DNA of 64,000 nt from Candidatus Rokuibacteriota bacterium. Lineage in GTDB: Bacteria; Methylomirabilota; Methylomirabilia; Rokubacteriales; CSP1-6. The DNA is taken from positions 175,729 to 239,728 of the forward strand of contig QHSU01000056.1 of the NCBI GenBank assembly GCA_003220535.1, given 5' to 3'. The translations under genes were made by a program, and so were the position numbers. Position 1 is the first letter of the stretch; each line of letters begins with the position of its first letter. The notes below the pieces were generated by a model, which had not been told where the DNA came from, ran no database searches, and saw only the letters and a program-made list of their open reading frames with translations. Positions 8,878-17,269 of this stretch are shown piece after piece.

Positions 8878-9978
8878 CTAGGCGCGCCGCGCCGCCTCGA
8901 TCTCCTCGACGGTATAGCGCAGGGCGCGGAAGACCCAGTTGTTCAGGCCGGGCGCCCCGGGCTCGTCGGCGAAATGCGGGCTCACGTACTCCCACACGAC
9001 CTGGCGGTCGCGCGTCACCTCGAAGATTCGGCCGTGGCACCCTTCGCAGACGAGCGTGTTGCCGTTCGCGAGCCGCTGCGCGCCCGAGATGTACGGGCTG
9101 AAGAACTCGAAGAGCGACGGGTCGCTGTACTCCCAGACGATCGCGCTCGTGCGCGGATCGACCTCGATCACTCGCGAGAACGTCGCCGGGTGGTCGCGGC
9201 GGTGGGTGCCGTTGTCGAAGATCAGCAGATTGCCGCCGGGCAGCGGGCGCGGATCGTGCTGCTGGGCGAGCGGCGGGCTGCCCAGCGTCCAGACGACCTT
9301 CCCGGTGCCGCGCTCGATCATGACGACCGTCGAGATGTTCCGGAAGCTCACCACGATATGGCCGTCGGCCGTCTCCGCGACGGTGTTGCCGTGGGTCCAC
9401 TCGGCGCGGCGGTCCTGCGCCGTGAGGGGAAAGGCCGCGGGCGCGAGGTGCTCCCAGCTCCGCCACTCCCACACGACCTCGCCCCGGGTGGTCATCTCGA
9501 CGAGGTAGTCGGCGTAGATCGTGCCGTCGGCCTCGGTGCCCGGCAGGCCGCCGCGGACCTCGGCAGCGAGGTTCCCCGGTAGCGGAGCGAGGCACAGGAG
9601 GAGAACGTTCCCGTTGCGGAGGCGGCGCGCGTCGTGATGGTGGTCCGGGTGCCGGATTTCCCAGACGACCCGCCCTCGCCAGTCCACCTCGAGCACCGCG
9701 CCGCCCTTGAAGCGGGGCCACGCCTCGAAGCGGGCGAGGTCCTCCATGACCTTGCCGCCGTAGAAGAGGTGACCGTTGTCGAGCAGGTAGCCGTAGAGGC
9801 CGGGCCGGTACGGGAGATGCCACGTGTGGGCGGCCCGGCCGTCCATGTCGACGAGGTGGACGGTGCCATCGCCGAACATCGGCGCGAAGAGAGTGTAGCC
9901 CGGCTGAGCGCGCGCGGGGTCGTGCGCGATGAGCCCGGTCCGCGTGCGCCGGACCTTCTGCTGATCCACCGTGCTCAC
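8878..9978 (-). CDS. Arylsulfotransferase-like beta-propeller protein
   Basis: The product is 366 aa from GTG 9978. That start lies 19 nt after the TonB receptor stop, with AAGG a short way upstream. Repeated blades such as GEVVWEWRS, GKVVWTLGS, SAIVWEYSD and RQVVWEYVS, each preceded by an NG-type turn (DNGHLF, GGNLLIFDNG, ANGNTLVCEG), are typical of the Arylsulfotrans family. Conserved His occur in EWTHGN, QQHDPRP and DNGTHR. No signal peptide is visible at this start. Aryl-sulfate sulfotransferases move sulfate between phenols, but many family members are uncharacterised. Its place as third gene of a TonB receptor operon suggests it acts on, or binds, the imported compound. Confidence 0.78.
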   Translation of the reverse strand: MSTVDQQKVRRTRTGLIAHDPARAQPGYTLFAPMFGDGTVHLVDMDGRAAHTWHLPYRPGLYGYLLDNGHLFYGGKVMEDLARFEAWPRFKGGAVLEVDWRGRVVWEIRHPDHHHDARRLRNGNVLLLCLAPLPGNLAAEVRGGLPGTEADGTIYADYLVEMTTRGEVVWEWRSWEHLAPAAFPLTAQDRRAEWTHGNTVAETADGHIVVSFRNISTVVMIERGTGKVVWTLGSPPLAQQHDPRPLPGGNLLIFDNGTHRRDHPATFSRVIEVDPRTSAIVWEYSDPSLFEFFSPYISGAQRLANGNTLVCEGCHGRIFEVTRDRQVVWEYVSPHFADEPGAPGLNNWVFRALRYTVEEIEAARRA

Positions 9979-9997
9979 GCCGCCGCCCTTCGTGGTC

Positions 9998-12049
9998 TCA
10001 GAAGCGCAGGCGCACGCCGGCGCGGGCGACCCGGGGCTCGCCGATCGAGATGACGCCCTCGCTGGTCCGGCCGGTGGTGTAGATCCGGTCGAAGAGGTTC
10101 TCGACCGCGACGTAAACCTCGGTATGCTTGCCGAACGCGCGCGACACGGCGAGATCCACGACGACGTAGCTCCCGAGCGGCAGCGAGTTGATGTCGTCCT
10201 CGTACTGATCACCCACGAAGCGCGCCGTCAGCGACGCGTTGAACCAGTCCGGGCGCGCGAAGCGGACGGCGGCCGTCGCGCTGTGCTCGGGGACCTGAGC
10301 CAGACGCTTGCCCTCGAGGCCCGGCTGCTGCGATGCCTCGACCACGCGCGCGTCGGCGAAGAGGTAGCTCGCGAGGAGGCGCCAGTCCCGGGCGGGCCGG
10401 AGCTCCAGCTCGGTCTCCAGGCCGCGGATGCGCGCGAGGTCGAGGTTCTGGCGCTGGCGGCACGTCGTGCCCACCGGGCAGTCGGGGAGCCGGGAGGTGA
10501 GCGTCACGTTGGCGACGAGGTCCTGCACCTCGTTCCAGTACCCGGTGATGCGTCCCTCCAGCGGTCCCCACCGCTGCTGCACGCCGAGCTCGCCGCCGGT
10601 GAGCCGCTCGGGGCGGAGCGACTCGTTGGCGACGGTCACGTCGTTGCGCACGCGAAAGACCCGGTACTGCTCGTTGAGGGTCGGCACGCGGAAGCCCTGA
10701 TAGGCGGACGCCCGGACGTCGGTCGTGGGCGTCGCGTGGAAGAGGGCGGCGACGCGCCCGCTCGGGATGATGCGGTCGATGTCGTTGAATGTCTGTTCGG
10801 CGGGAACGCCGGCCGCGGGCGGCGTGTCGTGGCGCGTGCCGTCGTAGCTGTGCCAGTAATCGCCGCGGAGCCCGCCGACCAACTCCCACGCCGGATGCGG
10901 CGTGTACACGTCCTGGACGAAGAGGCCGCCGATGAATTGTTGGCCCCCGGCCTCGCGGATGCGGGCGAAGGCCCCGGCGTTGTAGACCCGCTCGTTGGTC
11001 TCGCCCGACACCCAGCGCGCGTCGCCGCCGGCGGCGACGAGGTGGGAGCCGAACTTGCGGCTCCACTGCAGCCAGCCGCCGGCCGAGGTCGTCGGCACCC
11101 GCTGGTCGAGCGCCAGCGTTTCCGAGTTGCGGTCGAGCGCCTGGGTCGAGAAGGTACTCCGGAACTTCTGATCGTCGGCGAACAGCGTGAGCCGCCACTC
11201 GCCGTCGTCCAGGGTACCGAGCCGCCCGCCGACCGCCGCGGAGCCCGAGCCGGTGCGGTTGAGCTGGAGCGGCGTGCCGTTGCCGCGCTCCTCGTCGAAG
11301 TAGGTGCCCGAGACGAACAGCGACGCCTCGGGCGAGGCCACCAGCTCGACCCGGCCGTTGAAGGTCGTGTGGCGCGAATCGGCGTCGATGTCGATCGACC
11401 CCCGCCGCGACTCCTTGACGACCGGGTAGCCGCCCGTGTCGAAGTAGTTGCCCTCGAGCGTCAGCCGGAGCGGCCCCTGCACCTCGTGCAGCAAAAGGTC
11501 GAAGTTCATGGTGTCGCGGGTGCCGTAGCTTCCGTCGAAGAACACCGCGCGCTCGGTGGGCCGCCGTGTGAGGACGTGCACGACGCCGCCCAGCGCGTAG
11601 TTGCCCCAGGCGCTCGAGCCGCCGCCGCGGACGACCTCGATCTGCTCGATGCCCTGCATCGGGATGCGGCTCCAGTAGACCCAGCCCCCGAAGGGGTCGT
11701 TGGCGGGCACGCCGTCCACCAGGACGAGCGCCCGACTGGTGCCGCTCGGCCCGATGCCACGGAGCGAAAGGCCCTGCGTCGTCGGGTGCGTGACGAGGCT
11801 CGACGACCGCCGGAACAGGCTGAAGCCCGGCACCTGCCGGAGGAGGTCGTCCACGGTCTGGCTCGCGGACTGGCGGATGTCGTCGCGCGTGAGGACCGTC
11901 ACGCTGGCGGGCGCCTCGCCAGCTTTCTGTTCTATGCGCGTCACCGAGATCACGACGGGCTCGAGGCGCGTGGGGTCGTCGTACTGCTGGGCGGCGGCCG
12001 GCGATACGGTGAGCATCCCGAGCAGCAGCGTCGCGAGGCGCCGGGTCAT
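9998..12049 (-). CDS. TonB-dependent outer-membrane receptor
   Basis: The product is 683 aa with a signal peptide (MTRRLATLLLGMLTVSPAAA). The plug domain spans about residues 40-150, with a TonB box-like EPVVISVTRI, then LVLVDGVPANDP and IEVVRGGGSSAWGNYALGGVVHVLT. A 22-strand barrel follows, ending in the terminal Phe required for assembly (GVRLRF). An extracellular loop carries a Cys pair (PDCPVGTTCRQR). The start overlaps the TonB-domain gene by 4 nt (ATGA), so the two are translationally coupled. The substrate class (siderophore, cobalamin, PQQ or other chelate) is not readable. The divergent PQQ-type dehydrogenase makes a redox-cofactor or metal ligand worth testing. Confidence 0.93.
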   Translation of the reverse strand: MTRRLATLLLGMLTVSPAAAQQYDDPTRLEPVVISVTRIEQKAGEAPASVTVLTRDDIRQSASQTVDDLLRQVPGFSLFRRSSSLVTHPTTQGLSLRGIGPSGTSRALVLVDGVPANDPFGGWVYWSRIPMQGIEQIEVVRGGGSSAWGNYALGGVVHVLTRRPTERAVFFDGSYGTRDTMNFDLLLHEVQGPLRLTLEGNYFDTGGYPVVKESRRGSIDIDADSRHTTFNGRVELVASPEASLFVSGTYFDEERGNGTPLQLNRTGSGSAAVGGRLGTLDDGEWRLTLFADDQKFRSTFSTQALDRNSETLALDQRVPTTSAGGWLQWSRKFGSHLVAAGGDARWVSGETNERVYNAGAFARIREAGGQQFIGGLFVQDVYTPHPAWELVGGLRGDYWHSYDGTRHDTPPAAGVPAEQTFNDIDRIIPSGRVAALFHATPTTDVRASAYQGFRVPTLNEQYRVFRVRNDVTVANESLRPERLTGGELGVQQRWGPLEGRITGYWNEVQDLVANVTLTSRLPDCPVGTTCRQRQNLDLARIRGLETELELRPARDWRLLASYLFADARVVEASQQPGLEGKRLAQVPEHSATAAVRFARPDWFNASLTARFVGDQYEDDINSLPLGSYVVVDLAVSRAFGKHTEVYVAVENLFDRIYTTGRTSEGVISIGEPRVARAGVRLRF

Positions 12050-12450
12050 CGGGTCTGGAGCGCGAATTTCAGCGGAACTTCCACCCAGCTTTCGACCGCT
12101 CGCCGGCCTTCCTTCGCGGGCGCGAACCGCCAGCGCCTGACGGCGTCGACCGCCGCGTCGTCGAGGACTCGAGCGCCCGATGAGGTCCTGACGCTGATCT
12201 CCACCGCGCGCCCGTTCACGCCGACCAGCACCCCAAGAACGACCACGCCCTCGAGGCCTTGCTCGCGCGCCGCGGTGGGATACGACGGCAATGGCGTCTC
12301 CCGGTAGGCGGCCGGCACGAACGGTTGGGCCGCCGGCGCCGTGATCTCGATCGGAGCGAGCGGGATGATCTCCGGCGCTGCGCCGGCGTGCGCGACCGCG
12401 ACGAGGCTCAGCGCGAGCGACAGGGCGGGGCGAATGATCGTCGTCGACAT
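12046..12450 (-). CDS. Short TonB C-terminal-domain protein with a cleavable-looking N-terminus
   Basis: The product is 134 aa. The C-terminal 80 residues are a TonB domain: LPSYPTAAREQGLEGVVVLGVLVGVNGRA, then VDAVRRWRFAPAKEGRR and WVEVPLKF. The N-terminus is hydrophobic and ends in AHAGA, like a signal peptide. There is no long Pro-rich spanning spacer, only about 25 residues. Classical TonB is anchored in the inner membrane by an uncleaved helix and spans the periplasm. This one seems too short, and may be released, so it could work as a periplasmic partner with another TonB. It is the first gene of the receptor operon and has a good promoter at 12463-12491. Confidence 0.85.
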   Translation of the reverse strand: MSTTIIRPALSLALSLVAVAHAGAAPEIIPLAPIEITAPAAQPFVPAAYRETPLPSYPTAAREQGLEGVVVLGVLVGVNGRAVEISVRTSSGARVLDDAAVDAVRRWRFAPAKEGRRAVESWVEVPLKFALQTR

Positions 12451-12462
12451 CGTCGCGCGAGC

Positions 12463-12491
12463 ATGCTACACACGCGGCCTCGCCTTGACAA
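12463..12491 (-). promoter_or_regulatory. Promoter of the TonB-domain/receptor operon
   Basis: On the minus strand TTGTCA (12491-12486) and TAGCAT (12468-12463) are separated by 17 nt, 12 nt upstream of ATG 12450. Its -35 overlaps the plus-strand TTGACA within the palindrome cTTGACAAg (12484-12492). Confidence 0.6.
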
Positions 12492-12514
12492 GCCGAGGGC
12501 GCCGGACGTATCGT
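12485..12514 (+). promoter_or_regulatory. Promoter of the PQQ-type dehydrogenase/cytochrome c unit
   Basis: TTGACA (12485-12490, perfect consensus), an 18-nt spacer and TATCGT (12509-12514) precede ATG 12578. The -35 box is shared in opposite orientation with the TonB operon promoter, so RNA polymerase cannot occupy both at once. Confidence 0.6.
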
Positions 12515-12577
12515 CCGGCCCGCGAAGTATCATCCGTGCGGCTCGTTCTCGACCCGATCCTCAAAGGGAGGCCCGTC

Positions 12578-13789
12578 ATGTTGCGCATCACCCTGACCTC
12601 GGTCGCGGTCGCTCTGGCCATCGTGCTCGCCCTCGGCCCGCTCGTCCAGGCTCAGCAGGCTCAGCCCCAACCGCCGCCGACCTGGAAGCAGGGGCAGCCA
12701 TCCAGTATGGCGGATTCAACTCTCGCGCCCATCGCGCAACCGCCGGCGCCCAAGGCTCCCGGCGAGATCCCGGTCGACAAGATCAAGGTCCCGCCAGGGT
12801 TCAAGGTCTCCCTCTGGGCGCACGGGATCAACAATGCACGCGTGATGACCTGGGGCGACAAGGGCACGCTGTTCGTCAGTAGCCGCGTGGCCGGCAACGT
12901 CTACGCCGTCCTGGACAAGGGCGCCACCCGCGAGGTCAAGGTGATAGCCAAGGGCCTCAACTTGCCCAACGGCGTCGCCTTCAAGAACGGCACGCTCTAC
13001 ATCGCCGAGGTGTCGCGGATCACCAAGATGGTGGGGATCGAGGACAAGCTCGACAGTCCGCCCGCAATGGAGGTCGTCTACGACATCCTGCCGCGCGATC
13101 TGCCGCACGGCTGGAAGTACCTGGCCTTCGGTCCGGACGGCAAGCTCTACTTCAATATCGGCGCGCCCTGCAACATCTGCATGCCGCCCGACACGCACGC
13201 CAACATCTCGCGCGTCAATCCCGACGGCACGGGCTTCGAGTACTGGGCGCACGGGGTCCGCAACAGCGTCGGCTTCGACTGGCACCCGGTGACGAAGGAG
13301 CTCTATTTCGCCACCCACGCCCGCGACTGGCTCGGCGAGGACGTGCCCAGCGACCGCTTCGACACGGCGCCGCGGAAGGGGCTACACTTCGGATTTCCGT
13401 ATTGCCACCAGGGCGACATTCTCGACCCCGAGTTCGGCAAGGGACGCACGTGCGCTGAGTTCGCGCCGCCGCTCATCAAGACGGGTCCGCATGTGGCGGG
13501 CAACGGCGTGCAGTTCTACACGGGCTCGATGTTCCCGTCCGAGTACACGAACCGCGCGTTCCTGGCCCAGCGCGGCTCATGGAATCGCACGGAGAAGATC
13601 GGCTTCCGCGTGATGATGGTCACGCTCCGCGCCGGCGACGTGCCCAAGTACGAGGTCTTCGCCGAGGGTTGGCTGCAGGGTGGCGCGCCCTGGGGCCGTC
13701 CGGTCTACACGCAGCAGATGAAGGACGGCTCGCTCCTGATCTCCGACGACTACGCGGGCGCGATCTACCGCGTGACCTACCAGCGCTGA
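12578..13789 (+). CDS. PQQ-dependent sugar dehydrogenase-like periplasmic protein
   Basis: The product is 403 aa from ATG 12578, which follows a good AAAGGGAGG site. A signal peptide (residues 1-27, ending VQAQ) is followed by a Pro/Gln-rich linker. Residues about 70-403 form a six-bladed propeller of the GDH/sorbosone dehydrogenase type: NLPNGVAFKNGTLYIAE, GWKYLAFGPDGKLYFNIGAP, YWAHGVRNSVGFDWHP, and the blade-end SLLISDDYAGAIYRVTYQ. An additional CNIC motif lies in a loop. Enzymes of this family oxidise sugars or alcohols in the periplasm and pass electrons to a cytochrome. The next gene, overlapping its stop, is just such a cytochrome. The substrate is unknown. Confidence 0.87.
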   Translation: MLRITLTSVAVALAIVLALGPLVQAQQAQPQPPPTWKQGQPSSMADSTLAPIAQPPAPKAPGEIPVDKIKVPPGFKVSLWAHGINNARVMTWGDKGTLFVSSRVAGNVYAVLDKGATREVKVIAKGLNLPNGVAFKNGTLYIAEVSRITKMVGIEDKLDSPPAMEVVYDILPRDLPHGWKYLAFGPDGKLYFNIGAPCNICMPPDTHANISRVNPDGTGFEYWAHGVRNSVGFDWHPVTKELYFATHARDWLGEDVPSDRFDTAPRKGLHFGFPYCHQGDILDPEFGKGRTCAEFAPPLIKTGPHVAGNGVQFYTGSMFPSEYTNRAFLAQRGSWNRTEKIGFRVMMVTLRAGDVPKYEVFAEGWLQGGAPWGRPVYTQQMKDGSLLISDDYAGAIYRVTYQR

Positions 13790-14379
13790 AGCGACTCTTC
13801 ACGCTCGCCGGCGCCTCGGTCGTCGTCGCCGCCCTGGCGATCGCGACGGGGGCGCCGACGCGAGCGGCTGACCCGGAAGCTGGCCGGCGGAAGGCCGAGC
13901 CCTGCAAGGGCTGCCACGGCGCGGACGGCAACGCCGTCATCCCCGGGACGCCGTCGCTCGCCGGGCAGCCGGTGTTCTTCACCCACTGGCAGCTCATCAA
14001 GTTCCGGGACGGGCGACGCAAGGATCCACAGATGTCGCCCTTCGCGGCGAATCTGAGCGATGACGACATGGCGGATCTGGCCGCCCATTATGCGGCGCAG
14101 CGGCCACAGCCTCGTCCCGCCGCCACCGACGCGGCGAAGGTCAGCGCCGGCCGGCAGCTCGCGGAGCAGCACCACTGCGTTTCCTGCCACCGGCCCGGCC
14201 TCACCGGTCACGAGCAGGTGCCGCGGCTGGCCGGCCAGGACCTCGCGTATCTCGTGAAGATCCTCCGCGCCTTCAAGGCGCAGACGGCGGGCGACCTCGA
14301 CGGCACGATGACGACGGCGGTCCAGCCGCTGAGCGAGGCGGACATCGAGAACCTCGCGCACTACATGGCGACGCGCTAG
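13786..14379 (+). CDS. Dihaem c-type cytochrome (c4-like), apparent CTG start
   Basis: The product is 197 aa with two haem-binding motifs, CKGCH (Cys40/Cys43/His44) and CVSCH (Cys131/Cys134/His135). Candidate axial Met are in DPQMSPF and DGTMTTAV. The N-terminus LKRLFTLAGASVVVAALAIA ending in TRAA is a signal peptide. No ATG, GTG or TTG is available in frame there; an upstream ATG at 13579 would add 69 unrelated residues ahead of the signal peptide. The CTG at 13786 overlaps the dehydrogenase stop as CTGA, so coupled initiation at CTG is the best reading. The protein should be the periplasmic electron acceptor of the PQQ-type dehydrogenase. Confidence 0.85.
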   Translation: MKRLFTLAGASVVVAALAIATGAPTRAADPEAGRRKAEPCKGCHGADGNAVIPGTPSLAGQPVFFTHWQLIKFRDGRRKDPQMSPFAANLSDDDMADLAAHYAAQRPQPRPAATDAAKVSAGRQLAEQHHCVSCHRPGLTGHEQVPRLAGQDLAYLVKILRAFKAQTAGDLDGTMTTAVQPLSEADIENLAHYMATR

Positions 14380-14385
14380 TTCCAT

Positions 14386-14449
14386 GGGGGGCCTCGACGG
14401 GCCTCCCAAGCCCCCCGCTCGGAGACGCCCGGGCGCCGCCGGGGCGCCC
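14386..14449 (+). terminator. Two GC-rich hairpins after the cytochrome gene
   Basis: GGGGGGC (14386-14392) can pair with GCCCCCC (14410-14416). GGGCGCC (14431-14437) pairs perfectly with GGCGCCC (14443-14449) over a 5-nt loop. There is no long T-run, so intrinsic termination is only possible, not certain. The position just after the cytochrome stop fits. Confidence 0.4.
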
Positions 14450-14584
14450 CTCGATTTCGCGGACGGGCTGGCGGACAATTGGCTCTATGGTGCGTGAGGT
14501 AATGGCTCTTCCCCCCGTCGCCGGCAGCGTGTACAGAGAAATGGTACGAGCGGCGATCAGCAAGGCGCCGACGGGAGAGACGGA

Positions 14585-16612
14585 ATGAAAGCCGAGCGTG
14601 CCAGCGTGTGTCCTCTCGATTGCCCCGACACCTGCAGCCTGACCGTCACGGTCGAGGACGAGCGCATCGTCTCGATCCGCGGCTCGCGTGCGAACCCCTA
14701 CACGGCCGGCGTCCTCTGCGCCAAGGTTCCGGAGGCGTACCCAGGCTTCGTGCACGGCGAGGGCCGCCTCAAGACGCCGCTCCGACGCGTCGGCGCCAAG
14801 GGCGAAGGGCGCTTCGAGCGGATCTCGTGGACCCAGGCGCTCGACATCGTCCATGAGCGATTTGCGGCCGTGATCGCCGCTCACGGCCCGCAAGCGATCC
14901 TGCCGCTCAACTACGCCGGGCCGCACGGCCTGCTCGCCGGCGGCTCGATGGATCTCCGCTTCTTCCACCGGCTCGGCGCCAGCCTGTTGGACCGCCGCCC
15001 CCTCTGCGGCGGCATCCGGACGGAGGCGTGGGTCGGGACGTTCGGTGCGGTGCCCGGCATTCGCCCCGAGCAGGCCGAGCACGCGAAGCTGATCATCGCC
15101 TGGGGCAGCAACGTGACGTGGTCGAACCTCCACTTCGTGCCCGTGATCAACCGGGCGCGCCGGGCCGGCGCCAAGCTCGTCATCGTGGACCCGCGGCGGA
15201 CGAAGATCGCCGAGCAGGCGGACCTTCACGTGGCGCTTCATCCCGGCACCGACGTCGTGCTGGCGTGGGCGGTGGCGGCCGAGCTCGAGCGCCAGGGCGG
15301 GCTCGACCGCACGTTCATCGAGCGCCACGTGCAAGGCTTCGAGGAGTACATGGCGCTGGCTCGCCGCTACACGGTGGCCGACGCAGCGCGGATCTGCGGC
15401 GTGGACGAGAGCGTGGTGCGCCAGCTCGCCGAGTGGTACCGGACACTCTCACCGGCGGTGATCACCGTGGGCAACGGGCTCGAGCGCAATCGCAACGGTG
15501 GCAGCGGCATTCGCGCGGTCTTCGCGTTGCCGGCGCTCGCGGGCAAGTTCGGCGTGGTGGGCGGGGGCCTGATCAACGGCGCGTCGTTCGCGTTCCCGAA
15601 GACGCCGCAGCGTCTGGCGCGTCCCGACTTCGTCCCCAAGGGGACGCGGACGCTCAACATCGTCGACGTCGGGCGCCACCTGACCGACGGAGCGCTGGCG
15701 CCGCCGATCAAAGCGCTCTTCATCTACAACCACAACCCCGTGGTCGTGCATCCCGACCAGAACCGGCTACGGCGTGGCCTCGAGCGCGAGGACCTCTTCG
15801 TGGTCGGCTCCGACGTGGTGATGACCGACAGCCTCGCCTACGCCGACGTGGTGCTGCCGGCCTGCAGCCACTTCGAGCATCCGGACCTCTTCGCGGCCTA
15901 CGGCACGCACTGGCTCCAGCGGGCGGAGCCGGTCATCCCGCCGCAGGGCGAGGCGCTGCCCAACACCGAGATCTTCCGGCGACTCGCGGCGCGCTTCGGG
16001 TTCGGCGAGCCCGCGTTCCGGGCCAGCGACGCCGAGCTGATGGACGCCGCGCTCGACGCGGGTGACGCACGCCTGGGCGGTAAGCGGCCGAGCGCGATCC
16101 CCCTCGACCGCGCGCTGGCCATGACCGTCGGCGGCGAGGACGCGATCCTCTTCAAGAACGTCTTCCCAAAGACCGCCTCGGGCAAAGCCGAGCTCGCGTC
16201 ACCGTACCTCGAGGGGAAGTACGGCGCGCGGCTGCCGAGCTGGCGGGCGGTGGCGTCGTCCTATCCGCTGACCTTGATCTCGCCGGCCTCCGACCAGCGC
16301 ATCACGTCGACCTTCGGCGGGCTCCACGTGGCCGAAGGGCCGCCGCCGCTCGAGATGCATCCCGACGATGCGCGCGCGCGTAGCCTGCGGGATGGCGCGC
16401 GGGTGCGTGTGTGGAACGATCTCGGCGAGGTACGGCTGCCGCTCCGCATCACCGCGGCGATCCCGCCTGGCGTCGTCTGCACACTCAAGGGTGCCTGGAT
16501 GGCGACGAGCGACAACGGCCAGACCATTTCCGCGCTCTGCCCGGCCGACCACGCCGATATCTCCGAGGGCGCCTGCTACAATGACGCGCGCGTCGAGGTA
16601 GCCGCCTTCTAA
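14585..16612 (+). CDS. Molybdopterin (Mo/W-bisMGD) oxidoreductase, DMSO-reductase superfamily, cytoplasmic
   Basis: The product is 675 aa, start ATG 14585 with GGGAG upstream. A [4Fe-4S] site is formed by Cys9, Cys13, Cys17 and Cys45 (CPLDCPDTC and GVLCAK). The metal-ligand position appears to be Cys141 in RRPLCGGIRTEAW. The bisMGD-binding segments IIAWGSNVTWSNLH, VIVDPRRTKIAEQAD and the C-terminal ITSTFGG region with the NDLGEV barrel are present. There is no twin-arginine signal, so it works in the cytoplasm. No electron-transfer or membrane subunits are adjacent. Family members include formate dehydrogenases, thiosulfate/polysulfide reductases and the hydratase acetylene hydratase. The reaction here cannot be assigned. 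Confidence 0.88.
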   Translation: MKAERASVCPLDCPDTCSLTVTVEDERIVSIRGSRANPYTAGVLCAKVPEAYPGFVHGEGRLKTPLRRVGAKGEGRFERISWTQALDIVHERFAAVIAAHGPQAILPLNYAGPHGLLAGGSMDLRFFHRLGASLLDRRPLCGGIRTEAWVGTFGAVPGIRPEQAEHAKLIIAWGSNVTWSNLHFVPVINRARRAGAKLVIVDPRRTKIAEQADLHVALHPGTDVVLAWAVAAELERQGGLDRTFIERHVQGFEEYMALARRYTVADAARICGVDESVVRQLAEWYRTLSPAVITVGNGLERNRNGGSGIRAVFALPALAGKFGVVGGGLINGASFAFPKTPQRLARPDFVPKGTRTLNIVDVGRHLTDGALAPPIKALFIYNHNPVVVHPDQNRLRRGLEREDLFVVGSDVVMTDSLAYADVVLPACSHFEHPDLFAAYGTHWLQRAEPVIPPQGEALPNTEIFRRLAARFGFGEPAFRASDAELMDAALDAGDARLGGKRPSAIPLDRALAMTVGGEDAILFKNVFPKTASGKAELASPYLEGKYGARLPSWRAVASSYPLTLISPASDQRITSTFGGLHVAEGPPPLEMHPDDARARSLRDGARVRVWNDLGEVRLPLRITAAIPPGVVCTLKGAWMATSDNGQTISALCPADHADISEGACYNDARVEVAAF

Positions 16613-16622
16613 GGACGAGGAC

Positions 16623-17204
16623 ATGACTCCACCCGTCGATCCCAACGCCGTGCTGATGACCGGCGAGAATTCCTTCATCCGCCTGAGCCACGACGGCGGC
16701 AAGACCCAATCGGACCGCTTCAGCCACTGGCGCGTTCTCTGGTGCGCCGCCGGCGCCGGCCACGTGCTGTTCGCCCAGAGCGAGCTCAGCGGCGGCCAGA
16801 CGCGCGTCTACAGCGACAACCCTTCCGTCGCGCGGTGGCTCCAGCGCACGATCGAGACCCTGCTGTTCCCCGCGTTCGCCGACACGACGCTGCCGGTGAT
16901 CGCCGCGGAGTTCGCCCGTGTCGGCGACCCGCGCTCGGCGGCCGTCGAGACCGTGGTCTCGGGCGCCGACCGGATCCGGCTGACCTGGTTCGACTGCATC
17001 GAGCCCTTCGTGCTCAACGCGCCGCCGGGTTTCAACAACCGCCCGATCGGCGTGTTCAGCACATTTTTTCCCGCGCGCTCGGCGCAGGTCGAGTGGAACG
17101 GACGCTTCGCCACCGGCCAGCCGTGGGCGGAGACGCGCGGTGACCGGCAGGCCTCCAGCGCGTGCCTGGCCTGGTCGGAGACGTGGGTGAAGCCCCGGAC
17201 GTAG
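16623..17204 (+). CDS. Conserved-looking protein of unknown function next to the molybdoenzyme
   Basis: The product is 193 aa, ATG 16623, with GGACGAGGAC upstream, only 10 nt after the molybdoenzyme stop. It has no signal peptide, membrane helix or motif I recognise. The sequence is evenly mixed alpha/beta, with Trp-rich patches (FSHWRVLWCAAGAG and WNGRFATGQPW). Codon use matches its neighbours and the frame is clearly coding, because third positions are strongly G/C. The tight spacing implies co-transcription with the molybdoenzyme, and perhaps a role with it, but that is inference. Confidence 0.7.
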   Translation: MTPPVDPNAVLMTGENSFIRLSHDGGKTQSDRFSHWRVLWCAAGAGHVLFAQSELSGGQTRVYSDNPSVARWLQRTIETLLFPAFADTTLPVIAAEFARVGDPRSAAVETVVSGADRIRLTWFDCIEPFVLNAPPGFNNRPIGVFSTFFPARSAQVEWNGRFATGQPWAETRGDRQASSACLAWSETWVKPRT

Positions 17205-17256
17205 TGTTGCGGTGAGGGCGCGGCTAGAAGATCAGGTTCCACCATCGAACGCAAGG

Positions 17257-17262
17257 TACACT
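17257..17262 (+). promoter_or_regulatory. -10 box of a predicted leaderless promoter for the MBL hydrolase
   Basis: TACACT ends 7 nt before ATG 17270. No Shine-Dalgarno sequence is present. The -35 is weak. Confidence 0.45.
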
Positions 17263-17269
17263 GCACCGC

